Shown here piece after piece: positions 23,766 to 31,557 of a stretch of 40,199 nucleotides of DNA (within the stretch, counting starts at the first letter, position 1; each line of letters opens with the position of its first letter). The DNA is from Streptomyces turgidiscabies Car8. GTDB lineage: Bacteria > Actinomycetota > Actinomycetes > Streptomycetales > Streptomycetaceae. The translations under genes and the position numbers were made by a program. The notes under the pieces were generated by a model, which saw only the letters and a program-made list of their open reading frames with translations, was not told the DNA's origin and searched no databases. The DNA lies in the NCBI RefSeq assembly GCF_000331005.1, contig NZ_AEJB01000556.1:1-40199 (forward strand), read 5' to 3'.

Positions 23766-25829
23766 ATGTCCCCTGCCCAGACAGGCGCCAGACCCGGCGT
23801 CGCTCCGCAGTCCCGTCCCCTCTTCCTCCTGACGGCCGTACTCGCCCTGCTCGCCGCGGTGGCGACACTGCTGCTGCCCGCCGCGGGCCGGGCGGACGCA
23901 CTGGCCCGTCCGTCGCAGACGATGTACACGCCGCCGTCGAACGCTCCCTCGCCCGGGTCGTTCTACCCGCGAGAACTGCGTCTGCAGCACAACGGCTCGG
24001 CCAACGGCACGATCCTGTCGACGTTCGAGCAGTACACCACCGGCACACCGGTCTTCCCGATCTATCGCAGCACCGACAACGGCAACGCCTGGACGAAGAT
24101 CTCCGAGGTCGCCGACACGCAGAACGGCTGGGGCATGCGATGGGAGCCCGAACTGTTCGAACTCCCCGCAGCGATGGGTGACTTCCCGGCAGGCACGATC
24201 CTGGCCGCCGGAGCGTCCGTCCCCGCCGACCGTTCCGCCATCAAGATCGATGTCTACGCGAGCACGGACCGCGGACTGACCTGGACGTTCGTCAGCAACA
24301 TCGCCACCGGCGGCCCGGCCTTCGACACGAACGGTAACGGCAACACCCCCGTGTGGGAGCCGTTCTTCCTCTACGCCAACGGCAAGCTGATCGTCTACTA
24401 CTCCGACCAGCGTGACTCCGCCTACGGCCAGAAGGTCGTGCACCAGGTCTCCACCGACGGCCGCACCTGGGGCCCGGTCGTGAACGACGTGGCGATGCCC
24501 ACCTACAGCCAGCGTCCGGGCATGCCCACCGTCGCCAAGCTGCCAGGCGGCAACTACGTCATGACGTACGAGTACGGCGGCTCGGCCGCGGGCAACTTCG
24601 CCGTCTACTACAAGATCTCCGCCGACCCGGAGGCGTTCGACTCCGTCACGGGCATCCCCCTGCGTGCCACCGACGGCACGGTCCCCACCAGCACCCCGTA
24701 CATCACCTGGCTGCCCACCGGCGGGCCCAACGGCACCCTCGTCGTCAGCGCCTACAGCACCGGCGACCTGTTCCTCAACACCGCGGGCGGCGCCGCCGAC
24801 ACCTGGACGCGCATCAACTCCGCAGTCGTCGGCGGCTACAGCCGCGGCCTGCTGCCCCTGGCCGACGGCCACAGCCTGCTGGTGCTCAGCGGGGGAAGCG
24901 GCGGCAGCAACGTCCGTAACCCCGTCACGTACGCCACCATCGACCTGGGCGGCGGCATCTCGGACGGCGCCACCTACACGGTGTCGAACGCCAACAGCAA
25001 CTTCAGGCTGACCATCGCGGGCGGCACCACCGCCAACGGCACCGGCGCCACCCAGCAGAACGCCACCACCGCCACCGACCAGCAGTGGCGCTTCGCGGCG
25101 CAGCCCTCCGGCTTCTTCAAGATCTTCAACGTGGCCAGCGGCAAGGTGCTCGGTGTGGAGAACCAGTCCACCGCCAACGGCGCCAAGGTCCTCCAGTGGG
25201 ACGACAACGGCACCCTCGACCACGAATGGGCCGTCGCCCCCAACCCCGCCGGCGGCTACACCATCACCAACCGCGTCACCGGCAAGCTGCTGGAGATCCC
25301 GAGCGCCTCCACCACTGTCGGTGCCACCGCCGGACAGTGGGGCGACACCGGCTGCGCCTGCCAGCGCTGGAACCTGACGCAGACCGCTCTGCCGCCGCTG
25401 GGGACGGGGCAGTACGTCCTCGTCAACAAGAACAGCGGCAAGTACCTCGACATCCCGGCCGGCTCCACCGCCACCGGTACGGCCGTGGGCCAGTGGGACA
25501 ACTCCGCCTGTCTCTGCCAGCTGTTCACCTTCCAGTCGGCGAGCGGCGGAGCCTGGACCATCAGGAACGCCAACAGCAACCTCAACCTCGACATCCGTAG
25601 CGGTTCCACCACCGCGGGAGCCGTGGTCGTCCAGAACACCGCCTCCACCGCCAACTCGCAGAAGTGGACCCTCACCGACGCGGGCAACGGCTACTACAAG
25701 CTCAAGAACGTCAACAGCGGCCTCAACGCCGGCGTCGCCCAGTCCTCCACCAGCAACGGCGCGGGCGTCGTCCAGTGGACCGACGTGAACGTCGACGACC
25801 AGCTCTGGAAGATCGTCCGCATCAACTGA
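23766..25829 (+). CDS. Secreted GH93-like exo-arabinanase with two beta-trefoil lectin domains
   Basis: A 687-residue extracellular protein. A Sec signal with a hydrophobic core (about 18-40) ends near GRADA. Residues 50-395 are a sialidase-type six-bladed propeller with Asp-box-like STDNGNAWT and STDRGLTW and the pairs RWEPELFELP and PVWEPFFLYANGKLIVYYSDQRD. This resembles GH93 exo-1,5-alpha-L-arabinanases; a sialidase or other BNR-repeat hydrolase is the alternative. Residues about 402-537 and 548-686 are two ricin-type beta-trefoils, each with three QxW-like repeats and a Cys-x-Cys pair (GCACQRW, ACLCQLF). The trefoils probably bind plant-wall polysaccharide. ATG 23766 has CAGGAG upstream. 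It lies 240 bp after the LacI gene and has no matching operator. Confidence 0.8.
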   Translation: MSPAQTGARPGVAPQSRPLFLLTAVLALLAAVATLLLPAAGRADALARPSQTMYTPPSNAPSPGSFYPRELRLQHNGSANGTILSTFEQYTTGTPVFPIYRSTDNGNAWTKISEVADTQNGWGMRWEPELFELPAAMGDFPAGTILAAGASVPADRSAIKIDVYASTDRGLTWTFVSNIATGGPAFDTNGNGNTPVWEPFFLYANGKLIVYYSDQRDSAYGQKVVHQVSTDGRTWGPVVNDVAMPTYSQRPGMPTVAKLPGGNYVMTYEYGGSAAGNFAVYYKISADPEAFDSVTGIPLRATDGTVPTSTPYITWLPTGGPNGTLVVSAYSTGDLFLNTAGGAADTWTRINSAVVGGYSRGLLPLADGHSLLVLSGGSGGSNVRNPVTYATIDLGGGISDGATYTVSNANSNFRLTIAGGTTANGTGATQQNATTATDQQWRFAAQPSGFFKIFNVASGKVLGVENQSTANGAKVLQWDDNGTLDHEWAVAPNPAGGYTITNRVTGKLLEIPSASTTVGATAGQWGDTGCACQRWNLTQTALPPLGTGQYVLVNKNSGKYLDIPAGSTATGTAVGQWDNSACLCQLFTFQSASGGAWTIRNANSNLNLDIRSGSTTAGAVVVQNTASTANSQKWTLTDAGNGYYKLKNVNSGLNAGVAQSSTSNGAGVVQWTDVNVDDQLWKIVRIN

Positions 25830-25850
25830 GCGGCTGTACGCCCGCTCACA

Positions 25851-25905
25851 CAGGGCCTCCTGTCAGCTCCGGTTCGCGACGCGACCCGGGCGTCAGGAGG
25901 CCCTG
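25851..25905. terminator. Strong bidirectional hairpin between convergent genes
   Basis: A perfect 12-bp inverted repeat, CAGGGCCTCCTG (25851-25862) with CAGGAGGCCCTG (25894-25905), closes a 31-nt loop. It lies midway between the stops of the GH93-like gene and the convergent lacI gene, and would terminate both transcripts. Confidence 0.75.
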
Positions 25906-25960
25906 CGTCTTCGCCGACCTCGGCATCGGGCATCGGACACCCCACCACACCGGCTCCAGA

Positions 25961-26992
25961 TCACGCCCCCTGGAGTACGGGTACAGGGAGTTCGCCCGAC
26001 CCCCGGACGATCAGGCGGGTGGGGACGGTGGCGGTTCGGGCTCGGGTGCGGTCGCCGTCCAGGCGGGCCAGGGCGGTGGTCGCCGCCGCCCTGCCGAGTT
26101 CCTCCGCGTCCTGGGCGACGACCGTCAGAGCCGGCTCCAGCGCCTCGGCGAGAGCCACGTCGTCGAAGGCGACGACAGCGACGTCCTTGCGCCTGCTGCG
26201 GGCCAGTTCGGCGACCGTGCCCATGGCCATGATGTTGTTGCCGGCGAACAGCGCCGTGGGCGGATCGGCCAGGCCGAGGAGCTGGGCGGTCGCGGCCTCG
26301 GCGCCCCGCTGGTCATGGGCGTTGGTGACGAGCGAGCGGTCGTGGGGAATGCCGGCTTCCTGCAGTGCCGAGCGGTAGCCGGCCATGCGTTCGCGTCGGG
26401 TGTACAGGTTCAGGGGCAGGTCACCGACGAAGCCGACTCGGCGGTGTCCGTGGGCGACGAGGTGGGCGACGCCGTCGTGGGCGCCGGCCCGGTTGGAGCT
26501 GACGATGCTGTCCGTGGCGAGGCCGACTCCGGGCCGGTCGAGGAAGATCACCGGCAGCCCCGCCGTACGGTGAGACTTGAGGTGGGAGTGGTCGGCGCCG
26601 ACGGACGGCACGACCATCAGGATGCTGACCCGGCGGGCCAGGAACTTGTCCGTCAGGGCGCGTTCGCGCTCGGGGTCGTCCGCGGAGGAGCCCATGAGCA
26701 GGGTCAGTCCGCGCTCGCGGACGGTGTCCTCTATGGCACGGGCCACGGCTCCGAAGAAGGGGTTGGCGAGGTCGGGGATGACCAGGCCGATGGTGGTGTC
26801 GGGGCCGCCGACGCGGATGTTGCGGGCCATCAGGTTCGGCTGGAAGCCGAGCTTGGCCACTGCGGCCAGTACCTGTTCCCTGGTCTGCGCGGAGGCGGGC
26901 CCGTCCTCGTTGAGGACTCGGGAGACCGTCTTGGCGCTGACACCGACTTCGCGGGCGACGTCGGCCAGGGTGGGGCGGCGGTTCGCTGCCAT
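25961..26992 (-). CDS. LacI-family regulator of the fructose/levan regulon
   Basis: A 343-residue repressor: helix-turn-helix LADVAREVGVSAKTVSRVLN (about 8-27), hinge FQPNLMARNIRVG, then a core domain with GLVIPDLANPFFGAVARAIED. The preferred start is ATG 26992, with AGGAGA eleven bases upstream; a TTG at 27046 would add 18 residues but lacks a ribosome site. It lies 77 nt after the stop of the FrcA-like ATPase on the same strand, so it is probably the last gene of that operon. The TGTCAnCGnTGACA sites flanking the fructokinase and levanase genes are its likely targets, which would make the binding-protein operon, kinase and levanase one regulon. Confidence 0.9.
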   Translation of the reverse strand: MAANRRPTLADVAREVGVSAKTVSRVLNEDGPASAQTREQVLAAVAKLGFQPNLMARNIRVGGPDTTIGLVIPDLANPFFGAVARAIEDTVRERGLTLLMGSSADDPERERALTDKFLARRVSILMVVPSVGADHSHLKSHRTAGLPVIFLDRPGVGLATDSIVSSNRAGAHDGVAHLVAHGHRRVGFVGDLPLNLYTRRERMAGYRSALQEAGIPHDRSLVTNAHDQRGAEAATAQLLGLADPPTALFAGNNIMAMGTVAELARSRRKDVAVVAFDDVALAEALEPALTVVAQDAEELGRAAATTALARLDGDRTRARTATVPTRLIVRGSGELPVPVLQGA

Positions 26993-27069
26993 GGAGGAAA
27001 CCGTCTCCTGAGGGCTCTCGGTTGCGGCCGCGGCCTCGGCCGGCAACTGCGAGAGCGAGGGTTGTTCTG

Positions 27070-27906
27070 TCAGGTGGCCTGGACTCCGGCGGCCTTCGCG
27101 GCCTCCGAATCCGCTACGACAGTATCTCCGGCCTCGTCGACCGTGAGTGCGCCGGTCATGATGGCGACGACCTCGGCCATGGAGTAGTCGGAGGGCTTGA
27201 TCACGGCGGCGCGCCGGCCGAGGCGGTGCACGTGGATCCGGTCGGCGATCTCGAAGACGTGCGGCATGTTGTGGCTGATCAGCACGACCGGCATGCCCTT
27301 GTCCCGGACCCGGCGGATCAGGTCGAGCACCTGGCCGGACTCCTTGACGCCGAGGGCGGCGGTGGGTTCGTCCATGACGACGACGCTGCTGGCCCAGGCG
27401 ACGGACCGGGCGACCGCCACGGCCTGCCGCTGTCCGCCGGAAAGCGTCTCCACCGCCTGTGTCAGTGAGCGCAGACCGATCTTCAGGTCGGCCATGTGCT
27501 CGGCGGCCTCCTGACGCATCCGCTTCTTGTCGAGCATGCGGAAGACACTGCCGAGAACGCCCGGGCGGCGCAGCTCCCGCCCGAGGAACACGTTGGAGGC
27601 GATGTCCATCGAGGCGGCCACGGCGAGGTCCTGGTACACCGTCTCGATGCCGTGGGCGCGTGCGCTCTGGGGCCCGGAGAAGGTGATGGGTTCGCCGTTC
27701 AGCCGTATCTCGCCCGCGTCCGGCGTCACCGCGCCGGTCAGGGCCTTGATGAGGCTGGTCTTGCCGGCGCCGTTGTCGCCGATGACCGCGAGGACCTCGC
27801 CGGGGAGCAGGTCGAAGTCGGCGCCGTCGATGGCGGTGACCTGGCCGTACCGCTTGACCAGACCTCGGGCCTGCAGCACGGGCGTGGGGGAGGAGGTGGC
27901 GGTCAT
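27070..27906 (-). CDS. frcA: Fructose/ribose-type ABC importer ATPase (FrcA-like)
   Basis: A 278-residue single-domain ATPase. Walker A GDNGAGKTS (about 43-51), Q-loop in VYQDLAVA, signature LSGGQRQAV, Walker B VVVMDEPT, and switch His in LISHNM. The closest architecture is FrcA of the fructose importer of rhizobia; ribose/xylose-type ATPases such as RbsA are twice as long with two domains. The ATG at 27906 overlaps the permease stop by four bases (ATGA). Specificity for fructose is inferred from the adjacent fructokinase and levanase, not from the ATPase itself. Confidence 0.88.
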   Translation of the reverse strand: MTATSSPTPVLQARGLVKRYGQVTAIDGADFDLLPGEVLAVIGDNGAGKTSLIKALTGAVTPDAGEIRLNGEPITFSGPQSARAHGIETVYQDLAVAASMDIASNVFLGRELRRPGVLGSVFRMLDKKRMRQEAAEHMADLKIGLRSLTQAVETLSGGQRQAVAVARSVAWASSVVVMDEPTAALGVKESGQVLDLIRRVRDKGMPVVLISHNMPHVFEIADRIHVHRLGRRAAVIKPSDYSMAEVVAIMTGALTVDEAGDTVVADSEAAKAAGVQAT

Positions 27907-28898
27907 CGGGCCTTCTTCCGGGAGAGCTGGTCGACGGTCACCGCGAGGATCACCAGGACCCCGGTGATCAGGGTCTGGTAGATGGAGGCGACGCCCATCA
28001 GCTGCAGGCCGTTGCGGAACACCCCGACGATGAGGACGCCGATGAAGGTGCCCAGCACCGAGCCGCGCCCGCCGAAGAGGCTGGTGCCGCCGAGGACCAC
28101 GGCGGTGATGCTGTCGAGGTTGTCGGTCTGCCCGGCCTGCGGATCGCCCACACCGGTACGGGAGATGAGCAGCACGGCGGCGATCCCGTACAGCAGGCCG
28201 GCCACGGTGTAGATGCCGATGGTGAGGCGGGAGGTGCGGATGCCGTTCAGCCGGGCGGCCTCGGCGCTGTTGCCCAGGGCGTAGACGTGGCGGCCCCAGC
28301 CGGTGTTGCTCAGCGCGTAGGCGAGGAGGAGGAACAGGGCGATGGTGACGAGGGAGCCGTACGTGATGTCCGTGTGACCCATCGGGAAGGTCTCACCGAG
28401 GGCGGTCAGCGGGCCGGGCAGGTTGGTGACCGTCTGCTCCTCGGAGTAGATGTGGGTCAGCGCGAACGCCACGTTGAGCATGCCGAGGGTGACGATGAAC
28501 GGCGGCAGCGGGATCTTCTGCACCAGCAGCCCGTTGAGCAGCCCGAACCCACCGCAGACCACCAGGCCCAGGGCGATGGCGAGGAGCGGGGGCAAGGAGC
28601 CCTCGGCGGCCATCTTGGCGATCACGATGCTGCCGAACGCCATCACGGCGCCGCACGACAGGTCGATGCCCGCGGTGAGGATGATCAGGGTCTGCCCGAT
28701 GGCGAGGGTGCCCACGACCATGACCTGCTGCACGATCAGCGAGAAGTTCCCGCCGGTCAGGAACTGGTCGGTCGAGATGGAGAAGAAGGCGCAGGCCAGG
28801 ACGAGGGCGACCAGGGGTCCGGTGGTCGGCGCCGTGAGCAGTCTGCGTGCCGTCGTCGGTGCTTTGAGTTCGGAGTACGGCGTGGTCGTGGCTGTCAT
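27903..28898 (-). CDS. frcC: Fructose/ribose-type ABC permease (FrcC-like, CUT2)
   Basis: A 331-residue permease of the RbsC/FrcC family with eight to ten predicted spans. Typical segments are AGIDLSCGAVMAFGSIV (about 82-98), the helix GFGLLNGLLVQK, YALGNSAEAARLNGI on the cytoplasmic face (the ATPase contact), and VVLGGTSLFGGRGSVLGTFIG. ATG 28898 has AAGGAC upstream. It is separated by 168 nt from the binding-protein gene, an unusually long gap for such an operon, which contains a hairpin and a repeat element. Confidence 0.9.
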   Translation of the reverse strand: MTATTTPYSELKAPTTARRLLTAPTTGPLVALVLACAFFSISTDQFLTGGNFSLIVQQVMVVGTLAIGQTLIILTAGIDLSCGAVMAFGSIVIAKMAAEGSLPPLLAIALGLVVCGGFGLLNGLLVQKIPLPPFIVTLGMLNVAFALTHIYSEEQTVTNLPGPLTALGETFPMGHTDITYGSLVTIALFLLLAYALSNTGWGRHVYALGNSAEAARLNGIRTSRLTIGIYTVAGLLYGIAAVLLISRTGVGDPQAGQTDNLDSITAVVLGGTSLFGGRGSVLGTFIGVLIVGVFRNGLQLMGVASIYQTLITGVLVILAVTVDQLSRKKAR

Positions 28899-28980
28899 GC
28901 GAAGTCCTTGTCGGAAGACAGATGTCCGTGTCGGCGGACGGGGGAACGAGGGGGGTCTGGCGAAGTCGGGTGGCGCGAGA

Positions 28981-29060
28981 GCGCCCCCGACAGGGGCGCG
29001 GAGAACTGCGCGACCAGCCACACCGGGCCCGCAGCAAAACACCGCGCCCCCAGCGGAGCG
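28981..29060. repeat. Streptomyces-type intergenic repeat with hairpin inside the frc operon
   Basis: The stem GCGCCCC (28981-28987) with GGGGCGC (28993-28999) is followed by GGAGAACTGCGCGACCAGCC (29000-29019), then a short stretch ending CCCGCAG. I recall this run (GGGGCGCGGGGAACTGCGCGACCAGCCAC) as a very frequent intergenic repeat of Streptomyces genomes, here with one or two changes. It sits between the stop of the binding-protein gene and the start of the permease gene. A partial terminator or mRNA 3'-end stabiliser that raises binding protein over permease is a reasonable inference. Confidence 0.6.
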
Positions 29061-29066
29061 CCCCGC

Positions 29067-30083
29067 TCAGCCCCAGCAGTTCTCCAGGCCGTAGGCGGTG
29101 TCCTTCGACGCGACCCCGTCCTGTGCCTTGTCGCTGATCAGCGTGACGCCGGTGTCGGTGTAACCGGACGCCTTCTTGCCGCCCTTGGCGTACGTCACGA
29201 CGGCCTTGACTCCCTCGGCGGCCATCTTCAGCGGGTACTGCTGCGAAGTCGCGGCGATCTTGCCGTCCTTGACGGCCTGCGTGCCGGTGCAGCCACCGTC
29301 GACGGAGACGATCAGGACGTCCTTCTCCCGCCCCTTGTTCTTCAGCGCGGTGTACGCGCCCAGGGCCGCCGGTTCGTTGATGGTGTAGACGACGTTGATG
29401 TCAGGCTCCTTCTGGAGGCAGTTCTCCATCGCCGTCTGGCCCTTGGCCTGGTCGCCGCCGGTGTCCTGGGCGCACGCGACGTCCTTCTCGGTGGCGCCGA
29501 AGCCCTTGAGGAAGCCGTCGTGCCGCTGGATGCCGACGGAGACGCCCGGCGCGAGGTCGAGCGCGGCTATCTTCGCCGTCTTGCCCTTCATCGCGGCCTT
29601 GGCGTACTCGCCGATCAGCTCACCGGCCTTGAGGTTGTCGGTGGCGAAGAGGGCGTCGACCGCGCTCTCCGGCTCCGTCGGGGTGTCCAGGGCGATGACC
29701 AGAACGCCCTTGGCGCGGGCCTTCGCGATCGCGGGCACGATCGCCTTGGAGTCGCTCGGAGTGATCAGGATGCCCTTCACCCCGGCGGCGACCATGTTCT
29801 CGATGGCGGTGACCTGACCGGCGTTGTCCCCGTCGAACTTGCCCGCAGCGGTGGAGAGTTGGACGCCGTTCTCCTTGGCGGCCTTCTCCGCGCCCTCCTT
29901 CATCTTCACGAAGAACGGGTTGGTGTCGGTCTTGGTGATCAGACCGACCTTGACCTCGCCCGAGCCGGAACTCGACGAGCTCGATCCGGAACCGGACCCG
30001 CAGGCCGTGAGGGTGAGCGCCGCGACCCCGGTGACCGCGGCTGCTCTGATGAGGGACGAGGACAGGCGAGTGGTGCGAGACAT
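29067..30083 (-). CDS. frcB: Fructose/ribose-type ABC substrate-binding lipoprotein (FrcB-like)
   Basis: A 338-residue precursor: signal peptide ending at the lipobox LTAC (Cys29), a Ser/Gly linker, then a periplasmic-binding-protein type 1 domain of the sugar CUT2 group. Diagnostic segments are VGLITKTDTNPFFVKMKEGAEKAA, AAGVKGILITPSDSKAI, VIALDTPTEP and YTINEPAALGAYTAL. ATG 30083 has AGGAG six bases upstream. As the first gene of the frcB-frcC-frcA-lacI operon it would deliver fructose released by the secreted levanase. It diverges from the fructokinase gene, and the intergenic region holds two operators. Confidence 0.9.
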   Translation of the reverse strand: MSRTTRLSSSLIRAAAVTGVAALTLTACGSGSGSSSSSSGSGEVKVGLITKTDTNPFFVKMKEGAEKAAKENGVQLSTAAGKFDGDNAGQVTAIENMVAAGVKGILITPSDSKAIVPAIAKARAKGVLVIALDTPTEPESAVDALFATDNLKAGELIGEYAKAAMKGKTAKIAALDLAPGVSVGIQRHDGFLKGFGATEKDVACAQDTGGDQAKGQTAMENCLQKEPDINVVYTINEPAALGAYTALKNKGREKDVLIVSVDGGCTGTQAVKDGKIAATSQQYPLKMAAEGVKAVVTYAKGGKKASGYTDTGVTLISDKAQDGVASKDTAYGLENCWG

Positions 30084-30144
30084 GATCGACTCCTGTGAGA
30101 TAGCGGGCGGCACTGGGGTTGGGATCAGCACATGCCTCCCGAGG

Positions 30145-30197
30145 TGTCATCGTTGACTTATGTCATCGTTGACACTGCCTGGCGAGGATGATGGACT
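30145..30197. promoter_or_regulatory. Paired LacI operators and fructokinase promoter
   Basis: TGTCATCGTTGAC occurs twice, at 30145-30157 and 30161-30173; the second continues with A to give the near-palindrome TGTCATCGTTGACA (30161-30174). The two copies are 16 bp apart. The last six bases, TTGACA (30169-30174), also act as a -35 with a 17-nt spacer to TGGACT (30192-30197) facing the fructokinase gene. Repressor binding would block that promoter and, by position, the divergent frcB transcript. Confidence 0.7.
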
Positions 30198-30369
30198 CCG
30201 GATCCCGGCAACGTCAATGCCTTCCACCCGTCACAAATCAGCAACGTCCACCGGCACCGCCTCCGAACAGCCGGTCACGGCGGGCCGCCGAGCCTCCCTC
30301 GTGGCCGCCGTTCCCTGCCGTCCGGGCGCGTCCGAGCAGGTCCGAGCCTTTTCCGAGAGAGAGCAGCCC

Positions 30370-31341
30370 ATGAGCCCGCGTCAGATCACTGTTCTGGGAG
30401 AGTGCGTCGCGGATGCCTTCGCCGAACCGGCGAAAGGCGCCTCGAACGAACTCGCTCTGCGGGTGCTGCCCGGCGGAGGGCCCGCGAACACGGCGGTGGC
30501 CCTGGCCCGCCTCGGCACCCCGGCCCGCTTCCTCGCCCGGCTGTCCGGCGATGTGTTCGGCCGGCTGTTCCGGGCCCACCTGGAGGCGTCCGGCGTAGAC
30601 CTGTCCGACGCCGTCGCAGCCGCCGAGCCCAGCACGCTGGCCGTGGCGGAACTGGACGCGGCAGGGCAGGCCGCCTTCTCGTTCCACGCGCAGAACACGG
30701 CCGACTGGCAGTGGACCGCGGCGGAACTGGCGCAGGTGGACCTGTCCGAAACGGCCTGCCTGCACACCGGATCGCTGGCACTGGTCCGTGAGCCCGGCGG
30801 GGCGGTGGTGGAGGAGTTCCTGGCCGTGGCGGCAGCCGCCGGGGGGGCCACGATCAGCATCGATCCCAATGTCCGGCCACTGTTGGTGCGCCCCGAGGTC
30901 TACCGCGCCCGGCTGTCCCGCTGGTGCGCGCTCGCCGACATCCTGCGCCTGAGCGAGGACGACCTGGAACTCCTTCTGCCGGGCACCGCGCCCGAGGAGG
31001 CGTGTGACACCTGGCATGCGGCGGGAGTACGGCTCGTCGTGATCACGCTCGGCGCCGGTGGAGCCCTGGCCTCACTCGACGGTGAACGGCTGCGGGTGCC
31101 CGCGGTGACCACGCGGGTCGTCGACACGGTCGGGGCGGGGGACTCCTTCACCGCCGGCCTGCTGCACCACCTCGGCGCCCGCGGACTCCTCGGTGGCCGA
31201 CTGACCGGGCTCGGTACCGACGATGTCGCGGAAGCCTGCCGGTTCGCCGCCCGGGTCGCGTCCCTGACCTGCTCGGTCGCCGGCCCGAATCCGCCGTGGC
31301 ACGACCAGTTGGAACAGCTCGCGACAGCCGATCACGCCTGA
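30370..31341 (+). CDS. PfkB-family fructokinase
   Basis: A 323-residue sugar kinase that would phosphorylate imported fructose with ATP. N-terminal PfkB signature LPGGGPANTAVALARLG (about 33-49), and C-terminal signature DTVGAGDSFTAG (about 254-265) with the catalytic Asp and anion-hole GAGD. A mid-protein SIDPNVRPLL segment is typical of fructokinases. ATG 30370 follows GAGAGAGAG. The residues conferring fructose specificity cannot be confirmed by eye; context with a levanase and FrcBCA-type importer supports it. It is transcribed away from frcB under the shared operators and 216 bp upstream of the levanase gene, which has its own operator pair. Confidence 0.9.
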   Translation: MSPRQITVLGECVADAFAEPAKGASNELALRVLPGGGPANTAVALARLGTPARFLARLSGDVFGRLFRAHLEASGVDLSDAVAAAEPSTLAVAELDAAGQAAFSFHAQNTADWQWTAAELAQVDLSETACLHTGSLALVREPGGAVVEEFLAVAAAAGGATISIDPNVRPLLVRPEVYRARLSRWCALADILRLSEDDLELLLPGTAPEEACDTWHAAGVRLVVITLGAGGALASLDGERLRVPAVTTRVVDTVGAGDSFTAGLLHHLGARGLLGGRLTGLGTDDVAEACRFAARVASLTCSVAGPNPPWHDQLEQLATADHA

Positions 31342-31423
31342 CCGCCGACCGGGCCCCAATTGGGCAATCCAGCCAGAACAGTTGACGCATCGGCCGGATG
31401 ACGCTCATCATCGGGCCACTCGA

Positions 31424-31476
31424 TGTCAGCGTTGACACAAGTCATCGTTGACACCCTCTGGTCGGCGGTGTGGACG
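31424..31476 (+). promoter_or_regulatory. Paired LacI operators and levanase promoter
   Basis: TGTCAGCGTTGACA (31424-31437) and AGTCATCGTTGACA (31440-31453) are again exactly 16 bp apart. The second copy ends in TTGACA (31448-31453), which with a 17-nt spacer and TGGACG (31471-31476) repeats the geometry of the fructokinase promoter. Transcription would start near 31483, some 75 nt before the levanase ATG. Confidence 0.7.
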
Positions 31477-31557
31477 ACATCGCCGGCCGGGGCGTCACAT
31501 TTTCGGACCGCCCGCCGCAGGCTGTGCTGCGCGGACGGCCGCAGCACAGGAGACACC

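Noticed and set aside
28981..29060. Small protein or riboswitch between frcB and frcC
   Set aside because: No start codon with ribosome site and no known riboswitch pattern; it fits a repeat element with a hairpin better.
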